From Inhella sp. (GTDB lineage: Bacteria; Pseudomonadota; Gammaproteobacteria; Burkholderiales; Burkholderiaceae_C), in the NCBI RefSeq assembly GCF_027532025.1, contig NZ_JAPZSY010000003.1, positions 1 to 64,000 of the forward strand: a stretch of 64,000 nt of DNA. The letters run 5' to 3'. Both the position numbers and the translations under genes were made by a program. Each line of letters opens with the position of its first letter. Position 1 is the first letter of the stretch. Below the pieces are notes generated by a model. It saw only the letters and a program-made list of their open reading frames with translations, had not been told where the DNA came from and searched no databases. Of this stretch, positions 29,431-42,168 are shown piece by piece.

Positions 29431-30744
29431 TCAGAGTTGCGGGACGCCAGCCACGTGCGTTTGCACGAGCAGGCGCTCATCGCCCAGCATCAGCCAGGCG
29501 AACAAGCGGTCGTGGAGCGATTCGGCCCGCGCCAGCCGCTGGGCCAGCACGCTGTCGTCGTCGCTCCAGCGCCACACGGCGAGGTCGGCCACGAGACCCG
29601 GCTCCAGGCGCCCAATCTCCTGCGCCAGCCCCAGGGCCTCGGCGTTGCCCGCCGTGGCGGCGTACAGCAGGCTGTAAGCGTCCAAGCGCTGGCCCTGCAA
29701 GGCCGCCACTTGGTAGGCCTGCGCCAGGGTGCGCTGCAGACTCAGCGAGGTGCCCCCGCCCACGTCGGTCGCCACGCTCAGACGCACTCCGCGCTCGGCG
29801 TGGCCCCGCCAGTCGAACAGGCCGCTGCCGAGGAAGGTGTTGGACGTGGGGCAATGCGCGATGACGGCACCGGTCTCCCGCAAGCGGACGCGGTCCTCGG
29901 GGTCGAGCCAAATGCCGTGCGCCAACACACTGCGCGGGCCCAACAGCTCGTGCTGCGCGTACACGTCCAGGTAGCTGCGGGCGAACGGGAACAGGCTGCG
30001 CACCCACTCGACCTCGGCGCGGTTCTCGGCCACGTGGGTTTGCAGGTAGGTACCAGGGTGGGCGGCCAGCAGCTCGCCGGCCAGGGCCAGTTGCGCCTCG
30101 GTGCTGGTGGGTGCAAAGCGCACGGTGTGTGCGTAGGCCAGGCGGCCTTGGCCATGCCAGCGCTGGATCAGGTCCAGGCTGTCGCGCTCGGCGCTGTCCA
30201 CCGTGTCCAGCAAGCCCGGCGGGGCATGGCGGTCCATCAGGCACTTGCCCGCCAGCAGGCGCATGCCGCGGGCCTGGGCGGCGCTGAAGAGGGCGTCGAC
30301 GCTGCCCTTGTGCACGGTGGGGAAGACCAGCGCGCTGGTGGTGCCGTGGCGCAGCAGCTGGCGCACGAAGGCTTCGCAACCGGCCTGGGCCACGGCGGGG
30401 TCGCCCCAAGCCAGCTCCGTGGGGAAGGTGTAGCGGTTCAGCCAGTCCAGCAGCTCGGTGCCGTAGCTGGCGATGACGTCCAGCTGCGGCGCGTGAACGT
30501 GGGTGTCGATGAAGCCGGGCAGGATCAGGCGGCCCGGGTGCTCGTGACGGGTCCAGGTGGCATCGGGCGCCTCGGTCTGCACGGCGTGGATGCGCCCGTC
30601 TTCGACGAGCAGCCAGTGCGCGGGGCGCCAGCGCACACCCAACGGCGGGGCATCCAGGGGCTGGCCCGCGGGGGGTGGGGCGCTGATGTCGAGGAGGTCC
30701 CCGAACAGGGCGATGCGGTGGGCGGCGGGGTGGACGGTGCTCAA
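29431..30744 (-). CDS. guaD: Guanine deaminase
   Basis: 437 aa; GFIDTHVHAPQLDVIASYGTELLDWLNRYTFPTE, LMDRHAPPGLLD, ETHVAEN-like QTHVAENRAEVEWV, HCPTSNTFLGSGLFDW, SVATDVGGGTSLS; TTG start overlapping upstream stop. Confidence 0.94.
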   Translation of the reverse strand: MSTVHPAAHRIALFGDLLDISAPPPAGQPLDAPPLGVRWRPAHWLLVEDGRIHAVQTEAPDATWTRHEHPGRLILPGFIDTHVHAPQLDVIASYGTELLDWLNRYTFPTELAWGDPAVAQAGCEAFVRQLLRHGTTSALVFPTVHKGSVDALFSAAQARGMRLLAGKCLMDRHAPPGLLDTVDSAERDSLDLIQRWHGQGRLAYAHTVRFAPTSTEAQLALAGELLAAHPGTYLQTHVAENRAEVEWVRSLFPFARSYLDVYAQHELLGPRSVLAHGIWLDPEDRVRLRETGAVIAHCPTSNTFLGSGLFDWRGHAERGVRLSVATDVGGGTSLSLQRTLAQAYQVAALQGQRLDAYSLLYAATAGNAEALGLAQEIGRLEPGLVADLAVWRWSDDDSVLAQRLARAESLHDRLFAWLMLGDERLLVQTHVAGVPQL

Positions 30745-32354
30745 GCGGGCAAGGCGCGCTGCAGGTGGGCCTCGGCATGGGCGAGGGGGCTGGCCCCCGG
30801 CATCCAGGCCGGCGCACGCAAGCGGGCGGTGGTGAAGTCGTCGGCCATTGTGGCCGGGGCGTGCTGCCGCAGCAGCGCGGCCTGCGCCAACAGCGTCAAC
30901 TCAGCGGCCCAATGGCGCGCGCGGGGTTCGGCCTCGGCCGCGCGCAAGCCATCGCGAAGGGCCTGCAGACGAGCGCGCTCGGGCGCGTCCAAGCACGGGG
31001 CGATGGCATCGAAGCCGGCCTGCAAAGCCTCGCCTTCGCGCTGGGCGGCACGCAGCACGTCGAGCGCCATGACGTTGCCGCTGCCCTCCCAAATGCTGTT
31101 GACCGGCGCCTCGCGGTAGAGGCGGGCCAGGGTGCCGGTCTCGACGTAGCCGTTGCCCCCCAACACCTCCATGGCCTCCGCGGTGTGGGTGACCGCCCGC
31201 TTGCACACCCACAGCTTGGCCGCGGGCGTGAGCACGCGCTGCCAGGCGCGCTCGACCGGATCGGCGTCGGCACGGTCGAAGGCATCGGCCAGCCGCAGCA
31301 TCAGGTGCAGCGCGGCCTCGCTGTCCAGCGCCAAGTCGGCCAGCACCTGCTGCATCAGGGGCTGCTCGACGAGCCGACGCCCGAAGGCGCGCCGATGCCG
31401 CGCCCAGTGCAGGGCCTGCACCAGGCCGGCCCGCATGAGGGCTGCACTGCCCACCACGCACTGCAAGCGGGTGGTGCCCGCCATCTCCACCAAGATGGCG
31501 ATGCCACGGCCCGCCTCCCCCACCAGCAGGCCCTCGCTGCCGTGGAACTCGACCTCGCTGCTGCTGTTGCTGCGGTTGCCCAGTTTGTCCTTGAGCCGCT
31601 GGATGCGCACACCATTGAGCGCGCTGCCGTCCCAGCGCCAGCGCGGCACCAGGAAGCAGCTGGGGCCATCGTCGGTCCGGGCCAGCACCAAGTGGGCATC
31701 GCTCATGGGGGCGCTGAAGAACCATTTGTGGCCCTCCAGCTGGTGCACCTCGGCCCCGTGAAGCCCCTGCCCCAAGGGCTGCGCGCGGCTCACGCACGCG
31801 CGCAAGTCGGACCCGCCCTGCTTTTCGGTCATGCCCATGCCCACCCAAAGCGGCCGCCCGGGGGCGATGGGTGCGTCGTCGGCTTCGTGCTCGCGGCTCA
31901 GCAGGCCGTCGCGCAGGGCGGCGAATACGCCCGGCGCATGACGCGCCAGCACCGGGATGGCGGCCTGCGTCATGGTGCCGGGGCACAAGCTGCCGGCTTC
32001 GAGCTGGCCGTGCACGTAAAACACCCCCACCGCGTCGCGCCAAGAACCGCCCGTGAAGGGCGCCGACAGCGCGCCGCTGCCGCGCAGGGCGGCCAGCAGC
32101 CGGTGCCAATGGGGGTGGAAGTCCACGCGGTCGATGCGGCGACCGCGGGCGTCCAGCGCGCGCCACTCGGGCGGGCGCGCGTTGGCTTGCTCCGCCCAGC
32201 CTTCGGCCTCAGGGCGGGCCAACAGCGCGGCGTGGGCGGCCACCGCGGACGACGCCCCGAGGCGGTCGCGCAGCACGGGGTCGGTGGCCCAGCGGTCGAT
32301 GCCGCTCCACTCGTCGACGAGGGGGTCCTGGGGCTGCTCGGCCGACCCGCTCAT
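30741..32354 (-). CDS. Acyl-CoA dehydrogenase family, AidB-like
   Basis: 537 aa; GMGMTEKQGGSDLRACVSRA, GHKWFFSAPMSDAHLVLART, RIQRLKDKLGNRSNSSSEVEF, EAMEVLGGNGYVETGTLARLYREAPVNSIWEGSGNVMALDVLRA. Confidence 0.92.
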   Translation of the reverse strand: MSGSAEQPQDPLVDEWSGIDRWATDPVLRDRLGASSAVAAHAALLARPEAEGWAEQANARPPEWRALDARGRRIDRVDFHPHWHRLLAALRGSGALSAPFTGGSWRDAVGVFYVHGQLEAGSLCPGTMTQAAIPVLARHAPGVFAALRDGLLSREHEADDAPIAPGRPLWVGMGMTEKQGGSDLRACVSRAQPLGQGLHGAEVHQLEGHKWFFSAPMSDAHLVLARTDDGPSCFLVPRWRWDGSALNGVRIQRLKDKLGNRSNSSSEVEFHGSEGLLVGEAGRGIAILVEMAGTTRLQCVVGSAALMRAGLVQALHWARHRRAFGRRLVEQPLMQQVLADLALDSEAALHLMLRLADAFDRADADPVERAWQRVLTPAAKLWVCKRAVTHTAEAMEVLGGNGYVETGTLARLYREAPVNSIWEGSGNVMALDVLRAAQREGEALQAGFDAIAPCLDAPERARLQALRDGLRAAEAEPRARHWAAELTLLAQAALLRQHAPATMADDFTTARLRAPAWMPGASPLAHAEAHLQRALPA

Positions 32355-33523
32355 GCGTCGGCCTCCGCGTCCAAACCGGGCTCGGCGGCCAAGCGGCCGC
32401 GCCCTTCGGCCTTGGCCCGCTGGCGTCCCGCGTCGGCTCGCTGGAGCAGGTCGTCCACCTGGCGATCGTCCGGGCGCAGCAGCGACCAGCCGGCGCTCAC
32501 GTCCAAAAAGAACCCGAGCCGTTCCGGCGCCTGAGCCTGAAGCGCCTCTCGCAGGCGGCGGTCGAAGGCCTGCGCGCCATCGGCCCGCGTGCGCCCCAGC
32601 AGCACGACGAAGCCCTCGTCACCCAGCCGGGCCACAGCGTCGCCCGGCCGGGCCAGCGCCTGCAAACATTCGGCCAGCAACACGCGGCAGGCATTGCCCA
32701 CCTCGAGGCCCTGGCGGTCTTGGATCTGCTGCAGGTGGTCGATCTCGATCGACAGCGCCCCCAGGGTGTCGCCATGGCGACGGGCGTGGGCCAGGAGTTC
32801 AGCGCCGCGCGCCTCGAGGGCGGTCCGGTTGGCCAGCCCGGTGAGCGCATCGGCCGGGGCCGCGGCCTGCCATTGGGCTTCGGTCTCCGCCCGCCAGGCC
32901 GACAAGCAGGCCAGCGCCCAGGTCGCCGCTGCCGCGCCGCTCAGCACGGCCGCGCCCAAGGCCACGGGGTGCGCGCCGCGCAAGGTCGGCAGGTCCACGC
33001 TGGGGTCCAAGGCCATGAAGCCGCGCACCACGTTGAGCAGGGCCAGCAAGGCCAGCGGTAGGCTCAGGGTCAGGCGCCAACGCCGATGACCGGCTGCGGC
33101 ATTCAGCGTCGCGGGCATCCACAGGGCCAGCAGCAGCCCGCCTTGCACCAGCGCCGGCAGCAAGGCCGCACCCGCCGCCCGCCACGGGGGCGAGGGCGCC
33201 GCCAGGTGGGCCACAAAGGCCACGGCGGGCAAGGCCCAAAGCCAGGGCAGACCCCAGCGCGGACCCAACCAGCACTGCACGGCCTGCAAGGCCAGGATCC
33301 AGGCGGCCACGCTCAGGGCATCCACGCCGGCCATCCCCACCGAGCCCGGCACGGCTTCAGGCCACAGCAAGCCGCCCCAAGCCAGGGCCTGCGCCGCCAA
33401 AGCCGCGCCGCCCCAGCGCAGCGCCTTGTGGCCCCGCCCATCGGCCATGAGGGGCAGGACCAACGCCAGAACGCCCAACTGAACGAACAGCGCGGCGGTG
33501 AGGGTGGTGGGGTCGAACGCCAT
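32351..33523 (-). CDS. Membrane GGDEF-domain protein with non-canonical signature (GDEGF)
   Basis: Multiple N-terminal TM helices; DALTGLANRTALEARGAELL, GALSIEIDHLQQIQDRQGLEVGNACRVLLAECLQALARPGDAVARLGDEGFVVLLGR; ATGA overlap with acyl-CoA dehydrogenase; start could also be 33574. Confidence 0.88.
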   Translation of the reverse strand: MAFDPTTLTAALFVQLGVLALVLPLMADGRGHKALRWGGAALAAQALAWGGLLWPEAVPGSVGMAGVDALSVAAWILALQAVQCWLGPRWGLPWLWALPAVAFVAHLAAPSPPWRAAGAALLPALVQGGLLLALWMPATLNAAAGHRRWRLTLSLPLALLALLNVVRGFMALDPSVDLPTLRGAHPVALGAAVLSGAAAATWALACLSAWRAETEAQWQAAAPADALTGLANRTALEARGAELLAHARRHGDTLGALSIEIDHLQQIQDRQGLEVGNACRVLLAECLQALARPGDAVARLGDEGFVVLLGRTRADGAQAFDRRLREALQAQAPERLGFFLDVSAGWSLLRPDDRQVDDLLQRADAGRQRAKAEGRGRLAAEPGLDAEADA

Positions 33524-33618
33524 GGCGGGTGGTGGCTGCAGCAGAGCAACCAGCATAGCCATGGCCCCAGACAAAGGGGCTCCGCAGAGCCCCGTAGTTC
33601 AGCGCCGGGAAGGCGGCC

Positions 33619-35196
<1,578 letters not shown>

Positions 35197-35204
35197 GGGA
35201 GTGC

Positions 35205-35438
35205 TCACAGGAGGTGGTGATCGGAAAGTTTGCGGCGCAGGGTGTTGCGGTTGATGCCCAGCCACTCGGCCGCCCGGCTTTGGTTGCCTTGGCAGCGGGT
35301 CATCACCACCTCCAGCAGCGGCTTTTCCACGAGCTTGACGACCATGTCGTGCAAGGAGTGGGGCGTCTGGTCGCCCAGGTCGCGGAAGTAGAGATCGAGG
35401 TTTTCACGGACGCATTCGTCCAGCGATTTGACAGGCAT
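35205..35438 (-). CDS. fis: DNA-binding protein Fis
   Basis: [77 protein letters not shown]; between dusB and purH. Confidence 0.96.
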   Translation of the reverse strand: MPVKSLDECVRENLDLYFRDLGDQTPHSLHDMVVKLVEKPLLEVVMTRCQGNQSRAAEWLGINRNTLRRKLSDHHLL

Positions 35439-35442
35439 GGGG

Positions 35443-36468
35443 TCAGGCGGCTTCGCGCAGGGGCGCGGCGGCAAGGGGCAGGCGCTCGTGCTGGTGCGCC
35501 AAGTGGTCGAAGGTCTGCCTCAGCCAAGCGATTTGCTCGGCGCTGGTGGGCAGCAGGTTCATGGCGGCGCGCAGGGCTTCGCCGCCGGGCAGGGTCTTGA
35601 GCCACCAGCCGATGTGCTTGCGCGCGGTGCGGGTGCCGGTGAGCTCGCCATACAGCCGGTAGTGGTCGTCCAGGTGCTCCAGCATCCAAGCCTGCACATC
35701 GCGCACCCGCGGCGGCGGGCGGTGGGTGCCATGCGCCAGGTAGTGCGCGATGTCGCCAAAGATCCAAGGCCGTCCCTGGGCAGCGCGGCCGATCATGACG
35801 GCATCCACGCCGGTGTGCGCCAGCACCTCGGCCGCGCGCTCGGGGCTGTCGATGTCGCCATTGGCCACCACGGGGATGCGCACCGAGCGCTTGATGGCGG
35901 CCACGGTTTCGTGCTCGGCGTGCCCACCGTAGCCCTGCTCGCGCGTGCGCCCGTGCACGGTCAGCATCTGCACGCCCGCCTGCTCAGCGGCCACGGCCAA
36001 AGCTGGCGCGTTCTTGTGGTCGGCGCACCAGCCGGTGCGCATCTTGAGCGTCACCGGCACGTTCAGCGGCGCACAGGCTTGCACCACGGCCTCGACGATG
36101 CGCAAGGCCAGCGGCTCGTTTTGCATCAAGGCCGAGCCCGCCCACACGTTGCACACCTTCTTGGCCGGACAGCCCATGTTGATGTCGATGATCTGCGCCC
36201 CGCGATCGACGTTGTAGCGGGCGGCTTCAGCCATCTGCGCGGGGTCAACCCCGGCGATCTGCACGGCAATGGGCGCAGGCTCCCCGTCGTGGTTGGCGCG
36301 GCGGCTGGTTTTCAGGCTGTCCCACAGGTGGCGTTGGCTGGTCACCATCTCGCTCACCGCGTACCCGGCGCCCAGCTTCTTGCACAACGTGCGAAACGGG
36401 CGGTCCGTCACCCCGGCCATGGGGGCGACGAACAGCCGGTTGGGCAGCACGTGGGGGCCGAGGTGCAT
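35443..36468 (-). CDS. dusB: tRNA-dihydrouridine synthase B
   Basis: NRLFVAPMAGVTDRPFRTLCKKLGAGYAVSEMV, QIIDINMGCPAKKVCNVWAGSALM, LTVHGRTREQGYGG, VNGDID-like VVANGDIDSPERA, IGRAAQGRPWIF. Confidence 0.97.
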   Translation of the reverse strand: MHLGPHVLPNRLFVAPMAGVTDRPFRTLCKKLGAGYAVSEMVTSQRHLWDSLKTSRRANHDGEPAPIAVQIAGVDPAQMAEAARYNVDRGAQIIDINMGCPAKKVCNVWAGSALMQNEPLALRIVEAVVQACAPLNVPVTLKMRTGWCADHKNAPALAVAAEQAGVQMLTVHGRTREQGYGGHAEHETVAAIKRSVRIPVVANGDIDSPERAAEVLAHTGVDAVMIGRAAQGRPWIFGDIAHYLAHGTHRPPPRVRDVQAWMLEHLDDHYRLYGELTGTRTARKHIGWWLKTLPGGEALRAAMNLLPTSAEQIAWLRQTFDHLAHQHERLPLAAAPLREAA

Positions 36469-36548
36469 GCAGACAGTTGCCTAAAAAAACAGCAGATTCT
36501 AAGGGTCATCCCCAGGATCCCCGCCAGCCCGCGCAGAATGCTAAGGCC

Positions 36549-37031
36549 ATGGAAGCCGCCCTCACCGCCTGGATCCACGCCCTGCTCGCCTGGCTGGCCT
36601 TGCCCGCCGTGGGCCTGCCGGCCGTTTTCATCGTGGCCCTGGTCTCGGCCACGCTGCTGCCCATGGGCTCCGAGCCCGCGGTGTTCGCCTTGGTCACCGC
36701 CGACCCCAGCCTCTTCTGGCCGGCCATCGCCGTGGCCACGCTGGGCAACACCCTGGGCGGCGCCATCAGCTGGGGCATGGGCTGGGCCGCCGAACGGGGC
36801 TACGAGCGCTGGAAGCACCACCGCCCCTCCAACCCGCGCTTGCTGGCTTGGATGCAGCGCTTCGGGCCCAAAGCCTGCCTGCTGAGTTGGTTGCCCCTGG
36901 TGGGCGACCCGCTGTGCGCCGTGGCCGGCTGGCTGCGCTTGCCGTTTTGGCCCTGTGTGGCCTGGATGGCCGTGGGCAAAGCCCTGCGTTACCTGATCAT
37001 GACGAGCTTCCTGGTCTGGGCCTTCGCGTAA
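36549..37031 (+). CDS. YqaA/DedA-like (SNARE-associated/VTT domain) membrane protein
   Basis: Start 36549 (MEAALTAWIHALLAWLALPAVGLPAVFIVALVSATLLPMGSEPAVFALVT...GNTLGGAISWGMGWAAER...RFGPKACLLSWLPLVGDPLCAVAGWLRL). Confidence 0.88.
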   Translation: MEAALTAWIHALLAWLALPAVGLPAVFIVALVSATLLPMGSEPAVFALVTADPSLFWPAIAVATLGNTLGGAISWGMGWAAERGYERWKHHRPSNPRLLAWMQRFGPKACLLSWLPLVGDPLCAVAGWLRLPFWPCVAWMAVGKALRYLIMTSFLVWAFA

Positions 37032-37093
37032 CACGCCACCGACGCTGGAGCGTCGCCCCAGCACTTTCGGCACCCGTGCCCGTGTTTCGGACA

Positions 37094-38611
<1,518 letters not shown>

Positions 38612-39658
38612 TCAGCGCAGGGTCACGCCCTGGGTGGTGAGCCCAGGGCGCAGCGCCTCCAGCAGGGGCACCAGTGGCGCCAGCTCGCGGTAGCGCAACG
38701 CCGTTTTCGCGGCGTAGGCCAAAAAGCGGGGCAGGTCCTCGGCGTAGGCCGGCTTGCCGTCGCGGTGCTTGAGCCGACAAAAGATGCCCAGCACCTTGAG
38801 GTGGCGCTGCAAGGCCGTCCATTCGATGCGGCGCCACACCAGGCCGAAGTCGTCGTCCCAGGGAACGCCCGCGCGGCGCGCCTGCTCCCAGTAGCGGATC
38901 GCCCAATCCAGCTCCTGCGCCTCGTCCCAGCTGACGAAAGCGTCGCGCAGCAGCGACGCGATGTCGTAGCCCGCCGGCCCCTGCACGGCATCCTGGAAGT
39001 CCAGCACGCCGGGGCTGCCGTCGGCCCGCGGCAGCATCAGGTTGCGCGGCATGTAGTCCCGGTGCACCAGCACCCGCGGCTGGTCAGCCCAGGCACCCAC
39101 CAACGCCGCGCACACACCATCCCAATGCGCCTGCTGGGCAGCGGTCCACTGCTGCCCGAACTCGCGCTGCACGCACCAGTCGGGGAACAACTGCAGCTCG
39201 CGCCGGATCAACGCCTCGTCGTAAGACGGCAGCCCCTGCGCATCGCCCTGGACTTGCAAGCGCACCAGGCTGGCGATCGCCGCGCGCATCAGGGCCTCGG
39301 CCTCGGGCGTCGGCCCCCGTTGCAAGGTCGCCAAGTAGGTCTGGGGCCCCAGGTCCGACAGCAGCAAGAAACCCTGCGTCTCGTCCTGCGACAGGACCTC
39401 GGGCACCGCCAGGCCCGCCGTCCGCAACCGCCGCTGCACGTCGAGGAAGGGGCGCAGGTCGTTGTGCGCCGGCGGTGCGTCCATCACGATCAGCGACCCG
39501 CCATCGATGCGCCCCAGGCGCCAGTAGCGGCGGGGGCTGGCATCGCTGGCCGCCACGTTCAAGCGACCGAGATCCAGGCCCAGGTCGGGTGACAAGGTGG
39601 CCAGCCACGCGCGCAGCGCGGCTTCGCGGCCGGGTTCGAACCAGGCGGTCAAGGACAT
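38612..39658 (-). CDS. amgK: Aminoglycoside-phosphotransferase-fold kinase, AmgK-like (N-acetylmuramate/GlcNAc kinase)
   Basis: MSLTAWFEPGREAALRAWLATL, ASDASPRRYWRLGR, LIVMDAPPAHNDLRPFLDVQRRL, VLVHRDYMPRNLMLP, GVLDFQDAVQGPAGYDIASLLRDAFVSW; divergent to lptD. Confidence 0.85.
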   Translation of the reverse strand: MSLTAWFEPGREAALRAWLATLSPDLGLDLGRLNVAASDASPRRYWRLGRIDGGSLIVMDAPPAHNDLRPFLDVQRRLRTAGLAVPEVLSQDETQGFLLLSDLGPQTYLATLQRGPTPEAEALMRAAIASLVRLQVQGDAQGLPSYDEALIRRELQLFPDWCVQREFGQQWTAAQQAHWDGVCAALVGAWADQPRVLVHRDYMPRNLMLPRADGSPGVLDFQDAVQGPAGYDIASLLRDAFVSWDEAQELDWAIRYWEQARRAGVPWDDDFGLVWRRIEWTALQRHLKVLGIFCRLKHRDGKPAYAEDLPRFLAYAAKTALRYRELAPLVPLLEALRPGLTTQGVTLR

Positions 39659-39747
39659 GGCAAGACACCGCCGCAGCGGCCTGGGGCCCAAACAGCCCGG
39701 TGGATGAAGGAGAGCCGTGAAGGCCCTGGAGATAATCGATTTTAGAA

Positions 39748-42168
39748 ATGCCTACCGTCCCCCACGCCCACCGGCCGCGCGCCCTCCCGCCCCTGTCCCG
39801 CCGGCTGCTCCCCGTGGCAGCGGCCTGCTGGGCCCTGACGACCCTGGCCGCGGCGCAGACCCCGTCAGCCCCGGAAGGGGCGGCCAGCGAGCCTGTGGCG
39901 CTGCGCACGGTCAAGAGCACCGTGCTGCGCAGCGGCACGAGCCAAACACGGGACAAGGCCTTGGTGCTGCGCGCCGAACGCAGCACCGCCCAGCTCGGAC
40001 AAACCTTGGAGGCCGAGGGCGACGTGCAACTGCGCTACGGCGACACCTGGCTGCGCACAGAGGCCCTGCGTTTCGTCGAGTCGCGAAACGAGGTCGTGGC
40101 ACCGGGTCCGGTTCGCATCGAGCACCTGGGCAGCCAGCTGGAAGGTCGCGGCCTGCGCCTGGAGCTCGACGCATTCCTGGGCGAATTGCTTGCCCCCACC
40201 TACCGGCTCGCGATCACGGGCGGCAGCGGCCAAGCGCAACGCCTGGACTTCCTCGGCGAACAGCGCTTGCGTGCCGACGCCGCCAGCTACTCCAGTTGTC
40301 CCCGCGTGGACGATGAAGGGCGCCCCCTGGCCCCCGACTGGGAGTTGCGCACCGACCGCTTGGAACTCGACTTGGTGCGCAACGAAGGCCGCGCCCAAGG
40401 GGCGGTGCTGCGTTTTCTCGGGGTGCCCCTGTTGGCTGCGCCCAGCTTCTCCTTCCCGCTGGGCGACCAGCGACGCTCGGGCTGGCTGCCACCGCACCTT
40501 GGCGCAGACAACCGCAGCGGCGTCGAGGTGGCAACGCCGTACTACTTCAACCTGGCCGACAACGCCGACGCCACGGTGACGCCCTTCGTGATGACGCGAC
40601 GCGGCATCGGCGCCGACGCCGAGGTGCGCGGCCTGCTGCCTTGGGTCGCTTCGGAAGTGCAGGCCTCCTGGCTTCCCCACGATCGCGTGCTCGGGGGCGA
40701 CCGCTGGGCGCTGCGTTGGTCGGGTCAAGCCTATCCGTCTGAATCCCTGCGCGTGCAATGGGGCACCGAGCGCGTGAGCGACGACGATTACTGGAAGGAC
40801 CTGCGCCGCCGCGTCATCAGCCCCACCCCGCGGCTGCTGGCCAGCGACCTGCAGCTCAGCCAATCGGGCGCTTGGCGCGACGGCCTGGGCTGGGAGGCCT
40901 ACGCGCGCGTCCAACGCTGGCAAGTTCTGCAGGCCAGCGACGTCAGCAGTCAGATCTTGTCGCCCTACCAGCGCGACCCGCAGATCGGCATCCGGCTGCA
41001 AAGCGATGGCGAACTCGGCCTGCTGGCCGGCTTCATGCCGCGGCAGCACCGCCCCAGGCTGGAAGGCGGACTCGAGTTGGAGCTCAACCGCTTCAGCTTG
41101 CCCAGTGCCGCCCTGCCTGGCCAAACGCGGGGGGGCGATCGACTGCACGCCCTGGGCCACCTGGCCCTGCCCGTGCTGGACCCCGGGTGGTGGATCATCC
41201 CCCGCCTGGACGTCAATGCGGCCGCCTACCGCGTGCGCAGCCCCATGACGGACGGCCGCACCCGCGCCCGCCGCGTCGTGCCCACCCTCTCGCTCGACCT
41301 GGGGCTCGCCTTGGAGCGCAAGGCCCAGTGGGCCGGGCGGGATCTGTTGCAGAGCCTGGAGCCGCGCCTGCTCTTCGTCAACACGCCCTACCGCGCCCAG
41401 GACGCTCTGCCCAATTACGACAGCGCCCCGCGCGATTTCAACGTCGAGTCGCTCTACGCCATCAACCCCTTCACCGGAATCGACCGCGTGGCCGACACGC
41501 GCCAACTGGCCTTTGGTGCCGTCAGCCGTTGGTTGAACGCCGCCGACGGCGAAGAGCTGCTGCGCCTCGGTCTGGTGCAGCGCTACCAGTTCCGCACCCA
41601 GCAAATCAACCCCACGCCAGGGCTGACCTCTCGGCGCTTCTCCGACCTGCTGCTCACCGGCGCGGCCCACCTGCACCAACCCTGGTGGCTGGACGGCGCC
41701 GTGCAGTTCAACCCCGACAGCCAGCGCAGCGTGCGCTCCGTGCTGCGGGCCCGCTTCAGCCCCGGCCCCTTCCGGAGCGTCAGCCTGGCCTACCGCTTCC
41801 AGCGGGACCAATCCGAGCAGTTGGACCTGGCGTGGCAATGGCCCCTGGCTGGCAAGCGCGCGATCAGCCAGAGCGGCCAAAGCTGCCAAGGCCACTGGTA
41901 CAGCGCCGGACGCGTGCAGTACAGCTTGCGCGAACGCCGCGTCACCGACTCCCTGTTGGGGCTCGAGTACAACGCCAGCTGCTGGGTCCTGCGCATGGGC
42001 GTCGAACGCCTGTCCACGGGCCAGAGCCAGACCAGCACCCGCTTCCTCGTCCAACTGGAACTCAATGGCCTGTCCCGCCTGGGGGCGAACGCGCTGAAGG
42101 TCCTGAGGGACAATGTGCCCGGTTACCGCCCTCTGGCCAGCGACAACGGCCCCTACGCGATCCCATGA
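39748..42168 (+). CDS. lptD: LPS-assembly protein LptD
   Basis: 806 aa; VLRAERSTAQLGQTLEAEGDVQLRYGDTWLRTEALRFVESRNEV (OstA-like), large beta-barrel, CWVLRMGVERL; followed by surA. Confidence 0.94.
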   Translation: MPTVPHAHRPRALPPLSRRLLPVAAACWALTTLAAAQTPSAPEGAASEPVALRTVKSTVLRSGTSQTRDKALVLRAERSTAQLGQTLEAEGDVQLRYGDTWLRTEALRFVESRNEVVAPGPVRIEHLGSQLEGRGLRLELDAFLGELLAPTYRLAITGGSGQAQRLDFLGEQRLRADAASYSSCPRVDDEGRPLAPDWELRTDRLELDLVRNEGRAQGAVLRFLGVPLLAAPSFSFPLGDQRRSGWLPPHLGADNRSGVEVATPYYFNLADNADATVTPFVMTRRGIGADAEVRGLLPWVASEVQASWLPHDRVLGGDRWALRWSGQAYPSESLRVQWGTERVSDDDYWKDLRRRVISPTPRLLASDLQLSQSGAWRDGLGWEAYARVQRWQVLQASDVSSQILSPYQRDPQIGIRLQSDGELGLLAGFMPRQHRPRLEGGLELELNRFSLPSAALPGQTRGGDRLHALGHLALPVLDPGWWIIPRLDVNAAAYRVRSPMTDGRTRARRVVPTLSLDLGLALERKAQWAGRDLLQSLEPRLLFVNTPYRAQDALPNYDSAPRDFNVESLYAINPFTGIDRVADTRQLAFGAVSRWLNAADGEELLRLGLVQRYQFRTQQINPTPGLTSRRFSDLLLTGAAHLHQPWWLDGAVQFNPDSQRSVRSVLRARFSPGPFRSVSLAYRFQRDQSEQLDLAWQWPLAGKRAISQSGQSCQGHWYSAGRVQYSLRERRVTDSLLGLEYNASCWVLRMGVERLSTGQSQTSTRFLVQLELNGLSRLGANALKVLRDNVPGYRPLASDNGPYAIP

